DNA from: Altericroceibacterium spongiae
GTDB taxonomy: Bacteria > Pseudomonadota > Alphaproteobacteria > Sphingomonadales > Sphingomonadaceae
NCBI RefSeq assembly: GCF_003610805.1
Contig: NZ_RAPF01000003.1
Span: 186,001 to 250,000 of the forward strand
DNA length: 64,000 bases
Direction of reading: 5' to 3'
Below the pieces are notes generated by a model. It ran no database searches. It was not told the DNA's origin and was given only the letters and a program-made list of their open reading frames with translations. Each line of letters starts with the position of its first letter. The first letter of the stretch is position 1. The translations under genes were made by a program, and so were the position numbers. Positions 9,527-18,358 of this stretch are shown piece by piece.

Positions 9527-9579
9527 CATTGTGCTTCGCATTGCCGAAGCACGCTGACAGATTTTTGAGGATTGAGACG

Positions 9580-9714
9580 ATGAAGCGCACTTTCCAGCCG
9601 AGTAATCTCGTGCGCAAGCGCCGCCACGGTTTTCGCGCCCGTAAAGCCACCGTTGGTGGCCGCAAGGTTCTGCGTGCCCGCCGCGCTCGTGGCCGTAAGA
9701 AACTCTCTGCCTGA
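9580..9714 (+). CDS. rpmH: 50S ribosomal protein L34
   Basis: A 44-residue basic protein starting [20 protein letters not shown] and ending [11 protein letters not shown], the universal L34 pattern. It is a structural protein of the large ribosomal subunit. It heads the conserved block rpmH-rnpA-yidD-yidC-engB, which couples ribosome, RNase P and membrane-insertion functions. Confidence 0.97.
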   Translation: MKRTFQPSNLVRKRRHGFRARKATVGGRKVLRARRARGRKKLSA

Positions 9715-9742
9715 GGGCGATCAGCCCTATCGGAAAATCGCG

Positions 9743-10144
9743 GTGCTTAAGCGCCGTGCGGATTTTCTTGCTGCTAACCGGGGCTTGCGTGTAGCACGTC
9801 CCGGTTTTGTGCTGCTCGCTTTCCCTAATAAGGAAAGTGGCATACGCTACGGAATTACTGTCACGAAGAAGATCGGCAATGCTGTAATCCGCAATCGGAT
9901 GAAGCGGCGTTTCCGTGAATTACTGCATGATTCTCTGCCTGAGGAAGGGTTGCAGAATCACGATCATATTTTGATTGGGCGTGCAGGCGGTGTGGAGCGT
10001 GATTTTACCAAGTTGCGTGAGGAATTGAGCGCGGCTCTTGATAGAGCTCGTGCCGGTAAAGGCGATTCTCCTTTGCGCAGACGTGGCAGGAACCCGAAGG
10101 GCGGCGGTCGTGGCCGTGGGGCAGACCTGCGCAAAAACGCATGA
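9743..10144 (+). CDS. rnpA: Ribonuclease P protein component
   Basis: This is the protein subunit of RNase P, which binds the catalytic RNA and helps it cut the 5' leader from pre-tRNAs. The family signature GNAVIRNRMKRRFREL is intact, preceded by IRYGITVTKKI. The C-terminal tail (about residues 105-133) is long, Gly/Arg-rich and probably disordered. The start is uncertain. GTG 9743, preceded by GGAAAA, gives 133 residues beginning at LKRRADFLAANRG; the frame stays open upstream and overlaps rpmH, so an earlier non-ATG start is possible. The stop overlaps the yidD start by 4 bases. Confidence 0.9.
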   Translation: MLKRRADFLAANRGLRVARPGFVLLAFPNKESGIRYGITVTKKIGNAVIRNRMKRRFRELLHDSLPEEGLQNHDHILIGRAGGVERDFTKLREELSAALDRARAGKGDSPLRRRGRNPKGGGRGRGADLRKNA

Positions 10145-10353
10145 CAGCTCGTTTTTTTATCCTGATCGCGCGCTTCTGGCAGCTTGGCCCTTCGCGTTTT
10201 CTTCCCCCTACATGTCGGTATGCACCCTCCTGCAGTGAATATACGATACAAGCGATCGCGAAATATGGGGCAATCAAGGGTGGATGGCTCGGCCTTAAGC
10301 GGTTATTGCGCTGCCACCCCTGGGGGGGACATGGCTATGATCCGGTGCCGTGA
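10141..10353 (+). CDS. yidD: Membrane protein insertion efficiency factor YidD
   Basis: A 70-residue inner-membrane-associated protein that assists YidC-dependent membrane protein insertion. The diagnostic sequences are CRYAPSCSEYTIQAI and LLRCHPWGGHGYDPVP. An amphipathic N-terminal helix precedes them. It starts inside the rnpA stop (ATGA overlap) and is followed 61 bases later by yidC. Confidence 0.95.
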   Translation: MTARFFILIARFWQLGPSRFLPPTCRYAPSCSEYTIQAIAKYGAIKGGWLGLKRLLRCHPWGGHGYDPVP

Positions 10354-10414
10354 TAACCGGAAAGAGGCCTCATGTTGATACAATTCGATCAAGGCCACAA
10401 TCTAGGGATTATCC

Positions 10415-12166
10415 GTGGACAATCAGCGTAATCTTATCCTCGCAGTCGTGCTGAGTGCAGTGGTATTGTTCGGTTGGGACTTTGCTGTGAGCAAGTTCTA
10501 TCCTGAACCAGCGAAAGTGTCGCAAACCGACACGTTGGCTAATACTTCAGATCCGAACGATGCGTCCGAAGCACAAGTCCGCTCCACCCGTCATACGCGG
10601 GAAGGGGGGCTGACTGACCCGGCTGATATGGCGGAAGAGGCGCAGGATTTAAAAACCGCTCTTGCTTCATCTGATCGGATCACGATTGATGCGCCTGAGG
10701 TTGCGGGATCAATTAATCCTGTAGGAGCGAGGGTCGACGATGTTTTGCTGAAGACGCATAGGCAGACAGTCGACAAAGATAGTGGCCCTGTTCGACTGTT
10801 TTCTCCTGATGGCACGCCGGCTCAACAATTTGCCCAATTCGGCTGGATCGGCGATGATGTGAAACTGCCCGGTGCCAGTACGGTATGGTCAACCGACGGT
10901 GATGTGCTGACTCATGAAAAGCCGGTAACGTTGAGTTGGGACAATGGAGAAGGACTGACCTTCCGGCTGCGTTTTTCCATTGACGATCACTATATGCTCA
11001 ATGTGAAGCAGATTGTAGCTAATCGTGGAACGGGCTCGATCGTCGTCCAGCCATACAGCTTCATCAATCGTACGAGCCGCACGGCGAGCAAGGATACGTG
11101 GAATGTGCATTCCGGGCCGATCGGGGCTTTCGATAACTCGGTCAGTTTCGATAATGATTACGATGATGTGGCCGAAACCGGCACTGTTTCACCGGGTGGC
11201 GAAACGGAATGGATCGGCTTTACTGATATTTACTGGCTCTCTGCGCTGATTCCGCAGGAAAATACCTCAGCCCAGTCCGATTTCCGGTCACTTGGAAACG
11301 ACAAATTTCGTGCCGATGTTATTTATGATCCGGTAACGATCCCGGCAGGCAAGCAAATCACACGCGATACGCAGCTTTTTGTAGGAGCCAAGGAAAGCGA
11401 TGTGCTCGATGCTTATCAGGAGCAGGGCATTTCGCAATTCGGTCTGGCCATCGACTGGGGCTGGTTCCGCTGGTTCGAATGGCCGATCTTCCAACTGCTG
11501 AAAAAGCTTTACAGTCTTGTCGGTAATTTCGGCGTCGCCATCATTCTGCTCACCGTTATCATTCGGGGTCTCATGTTCCCTGTCGCTCAGCGACAGTTTG
11601 CTTCCATGGCCGCGATGCGTGCGGTTCAGCCCAAAATGAAGGCGATTCAGGAACGGTATAAGGACGATAAACAGCAACAACAGCAGGAGATCATGAAGCT
11701 GTATAAGGAAGAAGGGGTTAATCCGTTGGCAGGCTGTCTGCCTCTGGTCTTGCAAATCCCGATTTTCTTCGCTTTGTATAAGACGCTGCTTCTGGCCATC
11801 GAAATGCGGCACAAGCCCTTTGTCTTATGGATCAAGGACCTGTCAGCACCCGATCCGGCTACGGTCCTGAATCTCTTCGGTTTGCTGCCTTTTACGCCAC
11901 CAAGTTTTCTGGCGATTGGCGTTCTGGCTCTGCTGCTGGGTATCACGATGTTCCTTCAGTTCCGCTTGAATCCAAGTGCAATGGACCCGGTACAGCAGCA
12001 AATGTTCATGATTATGCCATGGGTACTGATGTTTGTAATGGCTCCTTTCGCAGCCGGGTTGCTGCTGTACTGGATTACCTCGAACATCCTGACGCTGGCG
12101 CAGCAACGTTATCTTTATTCCAGGCACCCACAGCTCAAGGCTCAGGCTGCCAAGGCCAAGGATTAA
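10415..12166 (+). CDS. yidC: Membrane protein insertase YidC
   Basis: This 583-residue inner-membrane insertase folds and inserts membrane proteins, alone or with SecYEG. It has an N-terminal membrane helix (residues 6-24), a linker, a large periplasmic beta-supersandwich domain (about 80-350), and the conserved 60KD_IMP core with five membrane segments. Core landmarks are NFGVAIILLTVIIRGLMFPV, containing the conserved groove arginine, then KLYKEEGVNPLAGCLPLVLQ and QQQMFMIMPWVLMF. Translation begins at GTG 10415, the only suitable start in front of the first membrane helix. The next gene, engB, starts 5 bases after its stop. Confidence 0.96.
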   Translation: MDNQRNLILAVVLSAVVLFGWDFAVSKFYPEPAKVSQTDTLANTSDPNDASEAQVRSTRHTREGGLTDPADMAEEAQDLKTALASSDRITIDAPEVAGSINPVGARVDDVLLKTHRQTVDKDSGPVRLFSPDGTPAQQFAQFGWIGDDVKLPGASTVWSTDGDVLTHEKPVTLSWDNGEGLTFRLRFSIDDHYMLNVKQIVANRGTGSIVVQPYSFINRTSRTASKDTWNVHSGPIGAFDNSVSFDNDYDDVAETGTVSPGGETEWIGFTDIYWLSALIPQENTSAQSDFRSLGNDKFRADVIYDPVTIPAGKQITRDTQLFVGAKESDVLDAYQEQGISQFGLAIDWGWFRWFEWPIFQLLKKLYSLVGNFGVAIILLTVIIRGLMFPVAQRQFASMAAMRAVQPKMKAIQERYKDDKQQQQQEIMKLYKEEGVNPLAGCLPLVLQIPIFFALYKTLLLAIEMRHKPFVLWIKDLSAPDPATVLNLFGLLPFTPPSFLAIGVLALLLGITMFLQFRLNPSAMDPVQQQMFMIMPWVLMFVMAPFAAGLLLYWITSNILTLAQQRYLYSRHPQLKAQAAKAKD

Positions 12167-12171
12167 AAGCT

Positions 12172-12825
12172 GTGAGCGTAAAGGATGATCGATACGATCA
12201 CGATCTGATTGAAGAAGCGCGTAAGCTGTTTTCCGGGCGGGTAGATTTTCTTCTATCCGCTCCGCAGCTTCAATTCCTGCCAGAGCCTGACTTTCCGGAA
12301 GTGGCCTTTGCCGGACGTTCTAATGTCGGGAAGAGTTCGCTTATCAATGCACTGACGGGGCGCAAAGCGATAGCTCGTGCATCGGTGACACCTGGGCGCA
12401 CACAGGAACTCAATTTTTTTGAGATTGGCATGCCGACACAGTTTCGTCTGGTCGATATGCCCGGATACGGGTTCGCTAAAGCACCGGTAAAAGTCGTTGA
12501 GAGATGGAAGCGACTAGTTCGTGATTATTTGCGCGGGCGGGCTGTTTTGAAACGCACGTTAGTTTTGGTCGATTCCCGCCATGGTTTGAAGCCCGTGGAT
12601 ATCGAGATGATGACCATGCTCGATCAGGCCGCTGTGGGTTATCGGGTGGTGCTGACCAAGACAGATAAGGTTAAAGCCAGTGCCTTGGAGCAGACACGCG
12701 ATGCTGTAGAGGCGATTTCTCGTAAGCACCCGGCGTGTTATCCCTATCTTCATCTCACCTCTGCAGAAAAAGGCATGGGGATTGCGGAACTGCGCGCTGC
12801 TGTTCTGGCCGATAGCCGGTTGTAA
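12172..12825 (+). CDS. yihA: Ribosome biogenesis GTP-binding protein YihA/YsxC (EngB)
   Basis: A 217-residue TRAFAC-class GTPase needed for assembly of the large ribosomal subunit. The GTPase motifs are all present: G1 GRSNVGKSS, G2 TPGRTQ, G3 DMPGYG, G4 TKTD, and G5 TSA in HLTSAEKGMG. GTG 12172 lies 5 bases after the yidC stop and gives the family length. The same frame is open back into yidC, but that part reads yidC in another frame. It is the last gene of the rpmH cluster. Confidence 0.94.
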   Translation: MSVKDDRYDHDLIEEARKLFSGRVDFLLSAPQLQFLPEPDFPEVAFAGRSNVGKSSLINALTGRKAIARASVTPGRTQELNFFEIGMPTQFRLVDMPGYGFAKAPVKVVERWKRLVRDYLRGRAVLKRTLVLVDSRHGLKPVDIEMMTMLDQAAVGYRVVLTKTDKVKASALEQTRDAVEAISRKHPACYPYLHLTSAEKGMGIAELRAAVLADSRL

Positions 12826-12893
12826 AGATCACTCTTCGACCTCGACAGTGCAAGGCAGACTGAGTAGTCCGTCTGAAAGTTGAAGGGATGAGC

Positions 12894-13556
12894 ATGAAGC
12901 TGATTATCGGCAACAAGAACTATTCGAGCTGGTCATTGCGAGGCTGGCTTGCAGCAAAGCAATCCGGCCTTCCTTTCGAAGAATTGAAAGTCAGCCTCTA
13001 CGGAGAAGATTGGGAGGCTGCTAAACGTGAGCAGGGCGAGTTTCTGCCTTCATCTGGCAAGGTGCCGATTCTCTGGGATGGCGAGGCAGTTATTTGGGAC
13101 AGTCTCGCCATTATGGAATATCTGGCTGACAAAGTTGGACGGGATCGCTTCTGGCCAAAAGATGAAGCAGCACGCGGCATGGCTCGAGCTATGGTCGCTG
13201 AAATGCACAGTTCCTATCTCGCTCTGCGTCGCGAATGTCCAATGAACATCCGTCGTCATATTCCTGGCGCCACTTTGAGCGATGAGACGAGACAGGATGT
13301 TGTCCGCATTCTTGGACTTTGGGCTGAAGCTCGTGCGAGATTTGGGCGAGGTGGGCCATTTTTATTCGGCACGTTTGGCGCTGCTGATATTTTTTACGCA
13401 CCCATTGTTAGCCGTTTTCTGACCTATGGTGTAGCGGTTCCTGGTTTCGCCCAGACCTATATGCAGGCTATTTGGGAACATGACTGGTTGCAGAGTTGGA
13501 TTAACGCGGCCGAAGATGAGCAATGGGTGATCGAACAGTTTGAGGTGACTGCGTAA
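12894..13556 (+). CDS. Glutathione S-transferase family protein
   Basis: This 220-residue cytosolic protein has a thioredoxin-like N-terminal GST domain (KLIIGNKNYSSWSLRGWL, with SSWS holding the likely glutathione-activating serine, and the cis-proline in GKVPIL) and an alpha-helical C-terminal domain. This type commonly sits between engB and dapE in sphingomonads. The substrate is not known. ATG 12894 is chosen because GAAGGG lies six bases ahead, whereas ATG 12888 directly abuts that element. It is followed 2 bases later by dapE, so the two genes form one operon. Confidence 0.85.
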   Translation: MKLIIGNKNYSSWSLRGWLAAKQSGLPFEELKVSLYGEDWEAAKREQGEFLPSSGKVPILWDGEAVIWDSLAIMEYLADKVGRDRFWPKDEAARGMARAMVAEMHSSYLALRRECPMNIRRHIPGATLSDETRQDVVRILGLWAEARARFGRGGPFLFGTFGAADIFYAPIVSRFLTYGVAVPGFAQTYMQAIWEHDWLQSWINAAEDEQWVIEQFEVTA

Positions 13557-13558
13557 CC

Positions 13559-14695
13559 ATGGAAACGCAAATTCTTTCGGCTATCGACATTGCCGAAAAA
13601 TTGCTGGCTTGTGAAAGCGTGACACCTGCCCGCGGGGAAGTGTTTGACTGTTTAGCCGCTTTGTTAGAGCCATTGGGCTTTACCTGCCGCCGGTTTGTGG
13701 CTGGTGAAGCGCCTGACGGACCGGTCGAGAATTGTTTCGCCATTCGTAAGGGGGCATTAGGGACGCCGCATTTTGCTTTTGCCGGGCATCTCGATGTGGT
13801 GCCGCCAGGAGAAGGATGGACCAGCGCGCCTTTTCTTCCCGAAAGACGCGGCGATTTGCTCTATGGTCGCGGTGCCGTCGACATGAAAGGCTCGATTGCT
13901 TCCATGATCGCAGCGGTGCAGACGATCCCGCAAGAGGCCGGTACAATCAGTTTCATTATTACGGGAGATGAAGAAGGTCCTGCCGTCTATGGCACGCGTG
14001 CATTGATCGATCTGATCCGTGAGCTGGGGGAAGAGCCTGATCTGTGTCTTGTGGGAGAACCGACTTCGGTTAACCGGCTTGGCGACATGATGAAAATTGG
14101 CCGACGTGGGTCGGTTAATATTTTTCTTGAAGTGGAAGGAGTGCAGGGTCACGTTGCCTATCCACATCTTGCAGACAATCCTGTGCCAAGGCTTGTGGCG
14201 ATGTTGAGTGAGCTGGACAGGTTGCATCTCGACGACGGCACCGATTGGTTTCAGCCTTCCAATCTCGAAATCACTGAAGTTGAGATTGGTAATCCTGCAC
14301 ATAATGTCATTCCGGGCAGGGCCAAAGGCCGGATTTCGATCCGCTTCAATGACCTCCATTCCGGCAAGGCTTTGGGGAATCGCGTGATTGCGATTGCCGA
14401 CAGGCATGGCGGTGTAGCGCAACCAGTTATCTCTGGTGAACCTTTTCTTACTCCGCCAGGCAGTTTTTCGCAGATGATTGCCGATGCTGTGGAAGCAGAA
14501 ACAGGTATTGTACCGGAAGCCTCTACAAGCGGTGGTACGTCAGATGCCCGCTTTTTAAAAGATTTGTGCCCGGTGATCGAATTCGGCTTGGTCAACGCGA
14601 CCATGCATAAGCGCGATGAAGCAGTTGCTATGGAAGATCTGGAGGTACTCGCGCGAATTTACCGACGAGTTACACTATCAGCTTTTAAAGTATAA
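13559..14695 (+). CDS. dapE: Succinyl-diaminopimelate desuccinylase
   Basis: A 378-residue M20-family dizinc hydrolase that removes succinate from N-succinyl-LL-diaminopimelate in lysine and peptidoglycan-precursor synthesis. The metal-binding motifs are GHLDVVPPG (with His and Asp), GRGAVDMKGS (bridging Asp) and GDEEGPA (catalytic Glu then ligand Glu), and the terminal His is in NATMHKRDE. A lid domain occupies about residues 180-290. The window also carries dapB about 1.5 kb away on the other strand. It is convergent with nth. Confidence 0.95.
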   Translation: METQILSAIDIAEKLLACESVTPARGEVFDCLAALLEPLGFTCRRFVAGEAPDGPVENCFAIRKGALGTPHFAFAGHLDVVPPGEGWTSAPFLPERRGDLLYGRGAVDMKGSIASMIAAVQTIPQEAGTISFIITGDEEGPAVYGTRALIDLIRELGEEPDLCLVGEPTSVNRLGDMMKIGRRGSVNIFLEVEGVQGHVAYPHLADNPVPRLVAMLSELDRLHLDDGTDWFQPSNLEITEVEIGNPAHNVIPGRAKGRISIRFNDLHSGKALGNRVIAIADRHGGVAQPVISGEPFLTPPGSFSQMIADAVEAETGIVPEASTSGGTSDARFLKDLCPVIEFGLVNATMHKRDEAVAMEDLEVLARIYRRVTLSAFKV

Positions 14696-14787
14696 AGATG
14701 AATGTATATAGTGAAAATACTGTTCGGTCTGCTGCTGCAATAGGTTTTCACGATATTCTTTTCGGATAGATCCTGCGATGCAATGGC

Positions 14788-15453
14788 TTACCCTGCTGCC
14801 ACCTTGGCCTTTTTCGGGTTTTCGAGAACTTTTTTCTTGAACGAACAAAGATCTACGACAGGGCAGCGCCAGCATTCGGGTTTTCGAGCCTTGCAGGTAT
14901 AGCGACCCAGAAGGATGAGCCAGTGATGGGCGTGGCGGCGAAAAGGCGATGGCACGCGCTTTTCCAGTTTTGCCTCCACCTGTTCAGGCGTTTTCCCCTT
15001 AGCGAGCCCGGTGCGATTACCTACCCGGAACACATGGGTATCAACTGCGAAGGTCTCTTCACCGAAAGCGCAATTCATCACAACATTGGCGGTTTTCCGG
15101 CCCACACCGGGCAATTTGACTAGCTCATCCCGGTTTTGAGGTACTTCACTGCTATAATTGGCAATCAATTGCTCGGATAGTGCGATGACGTTTTTCGCTT
15201 TGGAATTGAAAAGACCAATCGTCTTGATGTGTTGTTTCAATCCATCTTCGCCCAGTGCAACCATCTGCTGCGGTGTTTTTACCTCTTCAAACAGAGACCT
15301 TGTAGCCTTGTTAACACCGGCATCTGTTGCTTGGGCCGAAAGAACCACGGCCACCAGCAACTGATAGACATTGCCGAATTTCAGTTCGGTTTCCGGTTCT
15401 GGATTTAGCTCTTCCAGCAGGCGGAAAAACTCAAAGATCTGTTCACGTGTCAT
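14788..15453 (-). CDS. nth: Endonuclease III
   Basis: This 221-residue DNA glycosylase/AP lyase removes oxidised pyrimidines in base excision repair. The helix-hairpin-helix LPGVGRKTANVV carries the catalytic lysine, and the catalytic aspartate is in VDTHVFR. The 4Fe-4S loop is intact, with four Cys at the usual spacing (C-x6-C-x2-C-x5-C) in CKARKPECWRCPVVDLC. ATG 15453 gives the family length. It overlaps the end of the ion channel gene, so the two genes are probably cotranscribed with dapB. Confidence 0.95.
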   Translation of the reverse strand: MTREQIFEFFRLLEELNPEPETELKFGNVYQLLVAVVLSAQATDAGVNKATRSLFEEVKTPQQMVALGEDGLKQHIKTIGLFNSKAKNVIALSEQLIANYSSEVPQNRDELVKLPGVGRKTANVVMNCAFGEETFAVDTHVFRVGNRTGLAKGKTPEQVEAKLEKRVPSPFRRHAHHWLILLGRYTCKARKPECWRCPVVDLCSFKKKVLENPKKAKVAAG

Positions 15454-16246
15454 GATCTTCCGATTCTTGCGGTTTGGGCTTTTGTGCCATGGTTCGACGA
15501 TGACGCCGCATGGCATCGCTGAATGCCGCCGCGACAATGCCCGTGGGCATAGCGACCAACATAACGCTGCTAAGAGCAACCAGGGAGGCAAAAATTTTCC
15601 CCAATGGCGTGATAGGGGTGACATCGCCGTAGCCGATGGTCGTAACGGTGATGATCGCCCACCAAAGGGCGCGCGGGACGCTTCCGAAGGCTTCCGGCTG
15701 CACATCGCCTTCTGCCCAGAAGAGCGCGGTTGCTGCAATCAGCAACACTGTTCCCGCAATCGCGATAATTACCAGAAAGTCGTATCCTCTCTCCATCATG
15801 GCACGTTGAAGCTGCTTTAAGGCATGTGAAAAGCGGCTTTCTTTGATCGAGACCACCATGCGAAAGATACGCAAGCTGCGAAAAATGGCGGCATTGGTAA
15901 CTAATGTTGGAGACAATGTGGCCAAGACCACAGCGAGATCAATCAGGCCGAGCGGAGACAAAGCGAAGCGCAAACGCTTCTTCCAGGCGGGTGCTTTTCC
16001 TCTTTTCTCCGTGACTGACCAAAGCCGGGCACAATATTCCAGCCCGAATACTATGCCGAAAAACACTTCAACCCAGAAGGTTAAACCTTCCCGTCCGGAA
16101 GCGATAGATGGTTCAGTGCCGATAATAGCGACGACAATTGCGGCAAGAATGATAATAATCAGCGCAAGATTGAGTCTGGTCAATCTGCCATCGGGCGTAT
16201 GGCCGATATGAAGCTGAAGATAGAGATATCGCCGCAATTTACGCAT
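15443..16246 (-). CDS. Voltage-gated potassium channel-type ion transporter
   Basis: A 267-residue inner-membrane protein with about six transmembrane segments. It ends with a pore loop carrying the K+ selectivity filter TTIGYGDVTP. The fourth segment region has regularly spaced basic residues (FRSLRIFRMV), as in voltage sensors. It resembles small bacterial Kv-type channels. ATG 16246 shares a base with the dapB stop (TAATG), so it is translationally coupled to dapB, and its 3' end overlaps nth. Confidence 0.88.
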   Translation of the reverse strand: MRKLRRYLYLQLHIGHTPDGRLTRLNLALIIIILAAIVVAIIGTEPSIASGREGLTFWVEVFFGIVFGLEYCARLWSVTEKRGKAPAWKKRLRFALSPLGLIDLAVVLATLSPTLVTNAAIFRSLRIFRMVVSIKESRFSHALKQLQRAMMERGYDFLVIIAIAGTVLLIAATALFWAEGDVQPEAFGSVPRALWWAIITVTTIGYGDVTPITPLGKIFASLVALSSVMLVAMPTGIVAAAFSDAMRRHRRTMAQKPKPQESEDHDT

Positions 16247-16974
16247 TAGAGACCAAGCACTTGTGCCATAGTATAGCGGCCTGCCGGTTTGTCGAGCAGC
16301 CAACTGGCCCCTTTTACGGCTCCATGGGCGAAGATCATGCGGTTTTCTGCTGAATGGGACAGGGTGATGCGCTCCTGTTCACCTGCGAAAAGTACGGAAT
16401 GGTCGCCAGCAATAGTGCCGCCGCGCAGGGCCGCAAAGCCGATTGCACCTGTCTTGCGCTTCCCGGTATGGCCGTCCCTCCCGCTTTCGGTATTATCGGT
16501 CAACTCTATATGTCGGCCTTTGGCCGCTGCTTCACCCAGAAGAAGAGCAGTGCCGGATGGTGCATCGACTTTCATTCTGTGATGCATTTCGACAATTTCG
16601 ATGTCCCAATCGTCGTCAAGTCGCCTTGCCGCCTCCTCTACAAGGTGAGCGAGCAACGTCACGCCGAGCGAAGTATTCCCTGTCTGCAGGATCGCAATAT
16701 CCTCTGCAGCTCGGTCTATCATCGCATGGTGGCTTTGATCCAAGCCAGTAGTGCCGACCAGGATGGGAATGCCTGCTTTGCGGGCGGCTGCCAGATTGGC
16801 GTTCAGGGCCTGCGGTGAAGAGAAATCAACCATTGCGTCGCTGGACACAGCCAGCTCCATGACATCGCCGTTCCGATCCACTCCTCCGGCAAATGTGTGT
16901 CCTGCGGTCTCGATAGCTTGTGCTATGGCTTGTCCCATACGCCCATGGCTGCCGATAATTCCGATTTGTGTCAT
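16246..16974 (-). CDS. dapB: 4-hydroxy-tetrahydrodipicolinate reductase
   Basis: A 242-residue cytosolic NAD(P)H-dependent reductase of the diaminopimelate/lysine pathway. The Rossmann motif IGSHGRMGQAI is at residues 6-16, VDFSSPQAL and VGTTGL follow, and the catalytic dihydrodipicolinate-reductase signature EIVEMHHRMKVDAPSGTA is complete. ATG 16974 is preceded by AAGGA at good spacing; an upstream in-frame start at 16995 would add seven residues. It is divergent from the sirtuin gene and leads the unit dapB, channel, nth. Confidence 0.95.
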   Translation of the reverse strand: MTQIGIIGSHGRMGQAIAQAIETAGHTFAGGVDRNGDVMELAVSSDAMVDFSSPQALNANLAAARKAGIPILVGTTGLDQSHHAMIDRAAEDIAILQTGNTSLGVTLLAHLVEEAARRLDDDWDIEIVEMHHRMKVDAPSGTALLLGEAAAKGRHIELTDNTESGRDGHTGKRKTGAIGFAALRGGTIAGDHSVLFAGEQERITLSHSAENRMIFAHGAVKGASWLLDKPAGRYTMAQVLGL

Positions 16975-17009
16975 TGCATGTCCTTCCTTGCGCATGCTTC
17001 ATGAGGGAC

Positions 17010-17714
17010 ATGAGCAATATCCGCAATATCGTCATCCTCACTGGCGCCGGTATCAGCGCGGAGAGTGGAATTGAAACATTCCGGGGGGAAGGGGGCTTAT
17101 GGGAAAATCATCGTATCGAGGATGTCGCGACACCTGAAGCCTTTTTGCGCGACCCGGAGCTGGTGTTACGTTTCTATGACGCGCGTCGCGCAGCGATCCA
17201 GCAGGTAGAGCCTAATGCAGCGCATCGTGCGTTGGCTCGACTTGATAGCAAGTGGAATGGCGATCTTTTGATTGTCACACAGAATGTCGATGATTTGCAT
17301 GAGCGGGCGGGTGCGAAGCGTGTCGTTCATATGCACGGAGAGCATTTGTCTGCCTGGTGCCAAGCATGCGATGTGCGAATGCCATGGCGTGCCTCCCTGA
17401 TTGACCGACCGGCATGTCCTGAATGCGGAGCAGCAGCGTTGCGGCCGGATATCGTTTGGTTTGGGGAAGTGCCGTATCATATGGAAGAAATTTATGCCGC
17501 CCTTACTGGAGCAGATATGTTTGTTTCGATAGGTACGTCGGGAGCAGTCTACCCGGCTGCAGGGTTTGTGCGGGAAGCATCGGCTTATGGAATTCGGACA
17601 CTTGAACTGAATTTGGAGAAAAGTCTGGGATCACAATTATTTGATGAAAGTCATCTAGGTCCTGCCGGAACAATTGTACCTCAGTGGGTGTCAGAGATGT
17701 TGGATAACCAATAA
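17010..17714 (+). CDS. cobB: Sirtuin NAD-dependent protein deacylase
   Basis: This 234-residue class III sirtuin removes acyl groups from protein lysines using NAD. It has GAGISAESGIETFRG (NAD binding), TQNVDDLHERAG, the catalytic histidine in HMHGE, and a zinc ribbon with CQAC and CPEC. The Tyr-x-x-Arg pair in FYDARRAA matches the residues that allow desuccinylation in CobB and SIRT5, so both deacetylase and desuccinylase activity are likely. The start is ATG 17010; ATG 17001 is three codons upstream in frame. It is divergent from dapB. Confidence 0.93.
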   Translation: MSNIRNIVILTGAGISAESGIETFRGEGGLWENHRIEDVATPEAFLRDPELVLRFYDARRAAIQQVEPNAAHRALARLDSKWNGDLLIVTQNVDDLHERAGAKRVVHMHGEHLSAWCQACDVRMPWRASLIDRPACPECGAAALRPDIVWFGEVPYHMEEIYAALTGADMFVSIGTSGAVYPAAGFVREASAYGIRTLELNLEKSLGSQLFDESHLGPAGTIVPQWVSEMLDNQ

Positions 17715-18099
17715 CTCTTAAAAGTTGAGTCCCAGCATGAAGGTGTTGCAGCTTATCCGATCGGTCAGACCAACAGTAAAAGCGTAAGAATGCTTGCGTC
17801 ATAGCATCATTGGGGCAATTCTACTGCCAAAATCAGCCGGAGAAGGAGTGGCGCTAACGTATAATCTTGTGCGGGGTTAAAGGGGCCCTTCCGCAGGAGC
17901 TTTCGGCAGGTCCTGTGCAGGTCCTGTTGGGAGTGTTGCGAAATTTGCGCTTTGCACTGACGTTGAGACGTGTTCGTGTACCGAATTCTGCTAAAATCCT
18001 CGCTGGCTTTCACAAAGAAGCACAGCAAAATGCATGAAGAGGATTGCGCAAAGTGATTCTCTTCGCTAGTGGCCGCACTCCCCGCGAGAGTGGGGACTT
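17715..18099. other. Intergenic region before tRNA-Cys
   Basis: No gene is supported here. A reverse-strand open frame runs through it and across tRNA-Cys, but its sequence (SRNRTGVQGF and so on) is the familiar false translation of a tRNA antisense strand. A small GC hairpin (CCCC/GGGG around 18080-18095) lies just before the tRNA. Confidence 0.6.
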
Positions 18100-18173
18100 G
18101 GCCCGATGGCGGAGTGGTTACGCAGAGGACTGCAAATCCTTGCACGCCGGTTCGATTCCGGCTCGGGCCTCCA
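18100..18173 (+). tRNA. tRNA-Cys (GCA)
   Basis: A complete cloverleaf: acceptor GGCCCGA/TCGGGCC, D-arm GCGGAGTGGTTACGC, anticodon stem GAGGA/TCCTT with loop CTGCAAA giving anticodon GCA, T-arm GCCGGTTCGATTCCGGC, then T and an encoded CCA. Confidence 0.97.
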
Positions 18174-18235
18174 TTTTTGACAGGGTTTTTCAGCATTGCA
18201 CGCTGGCGTGAATGCTTCTAAGGCCCGCCCCGAGT

Positions 18236-18311
18236 GCCGCTTTAGCTCAGTTGGTAGAGCACATCATTCGTAATGATGGGGCCACTGGTTCGAGTCCAGT
18301 AAGCGGCACCA
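18236..18311 (+). tRNA. tRNA-Thr (CGT)
   Basis: A complete cloverleaf: acceptor GCCGCTT/AAGCGGC, D-arm GCTCAGTTGGTAGAGC, anticodon stem ATCAT/ATGAT with loop TCGTA region giving anticodon CGT, T-arm ACTGGTTCGAGTCCAGT, discriminator A and an encoded CCA. Confidence 0.97.
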
Positions 18312-18358
18312 TTTCTTCCACATTATCCTATTTTGTACTGCCTTTAGTGGCGGGTCCC

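Noticed and set aside
9580-10353. Possible chromosomal origin near rpmH
   Set aside because: In many bacteria dnaA and oriC lie here, but no dnaA gene and no cluster of DnaA boxes was seen; sphingomonad origins are usually elsewhere.
17807-18196. Reverse-strand open frame of 129 codons
   Set aside because: It covers the antisense of tRNA-Cys and contains the well-known false peptide SRNRTGVQGF; no domain or start signal supports it.
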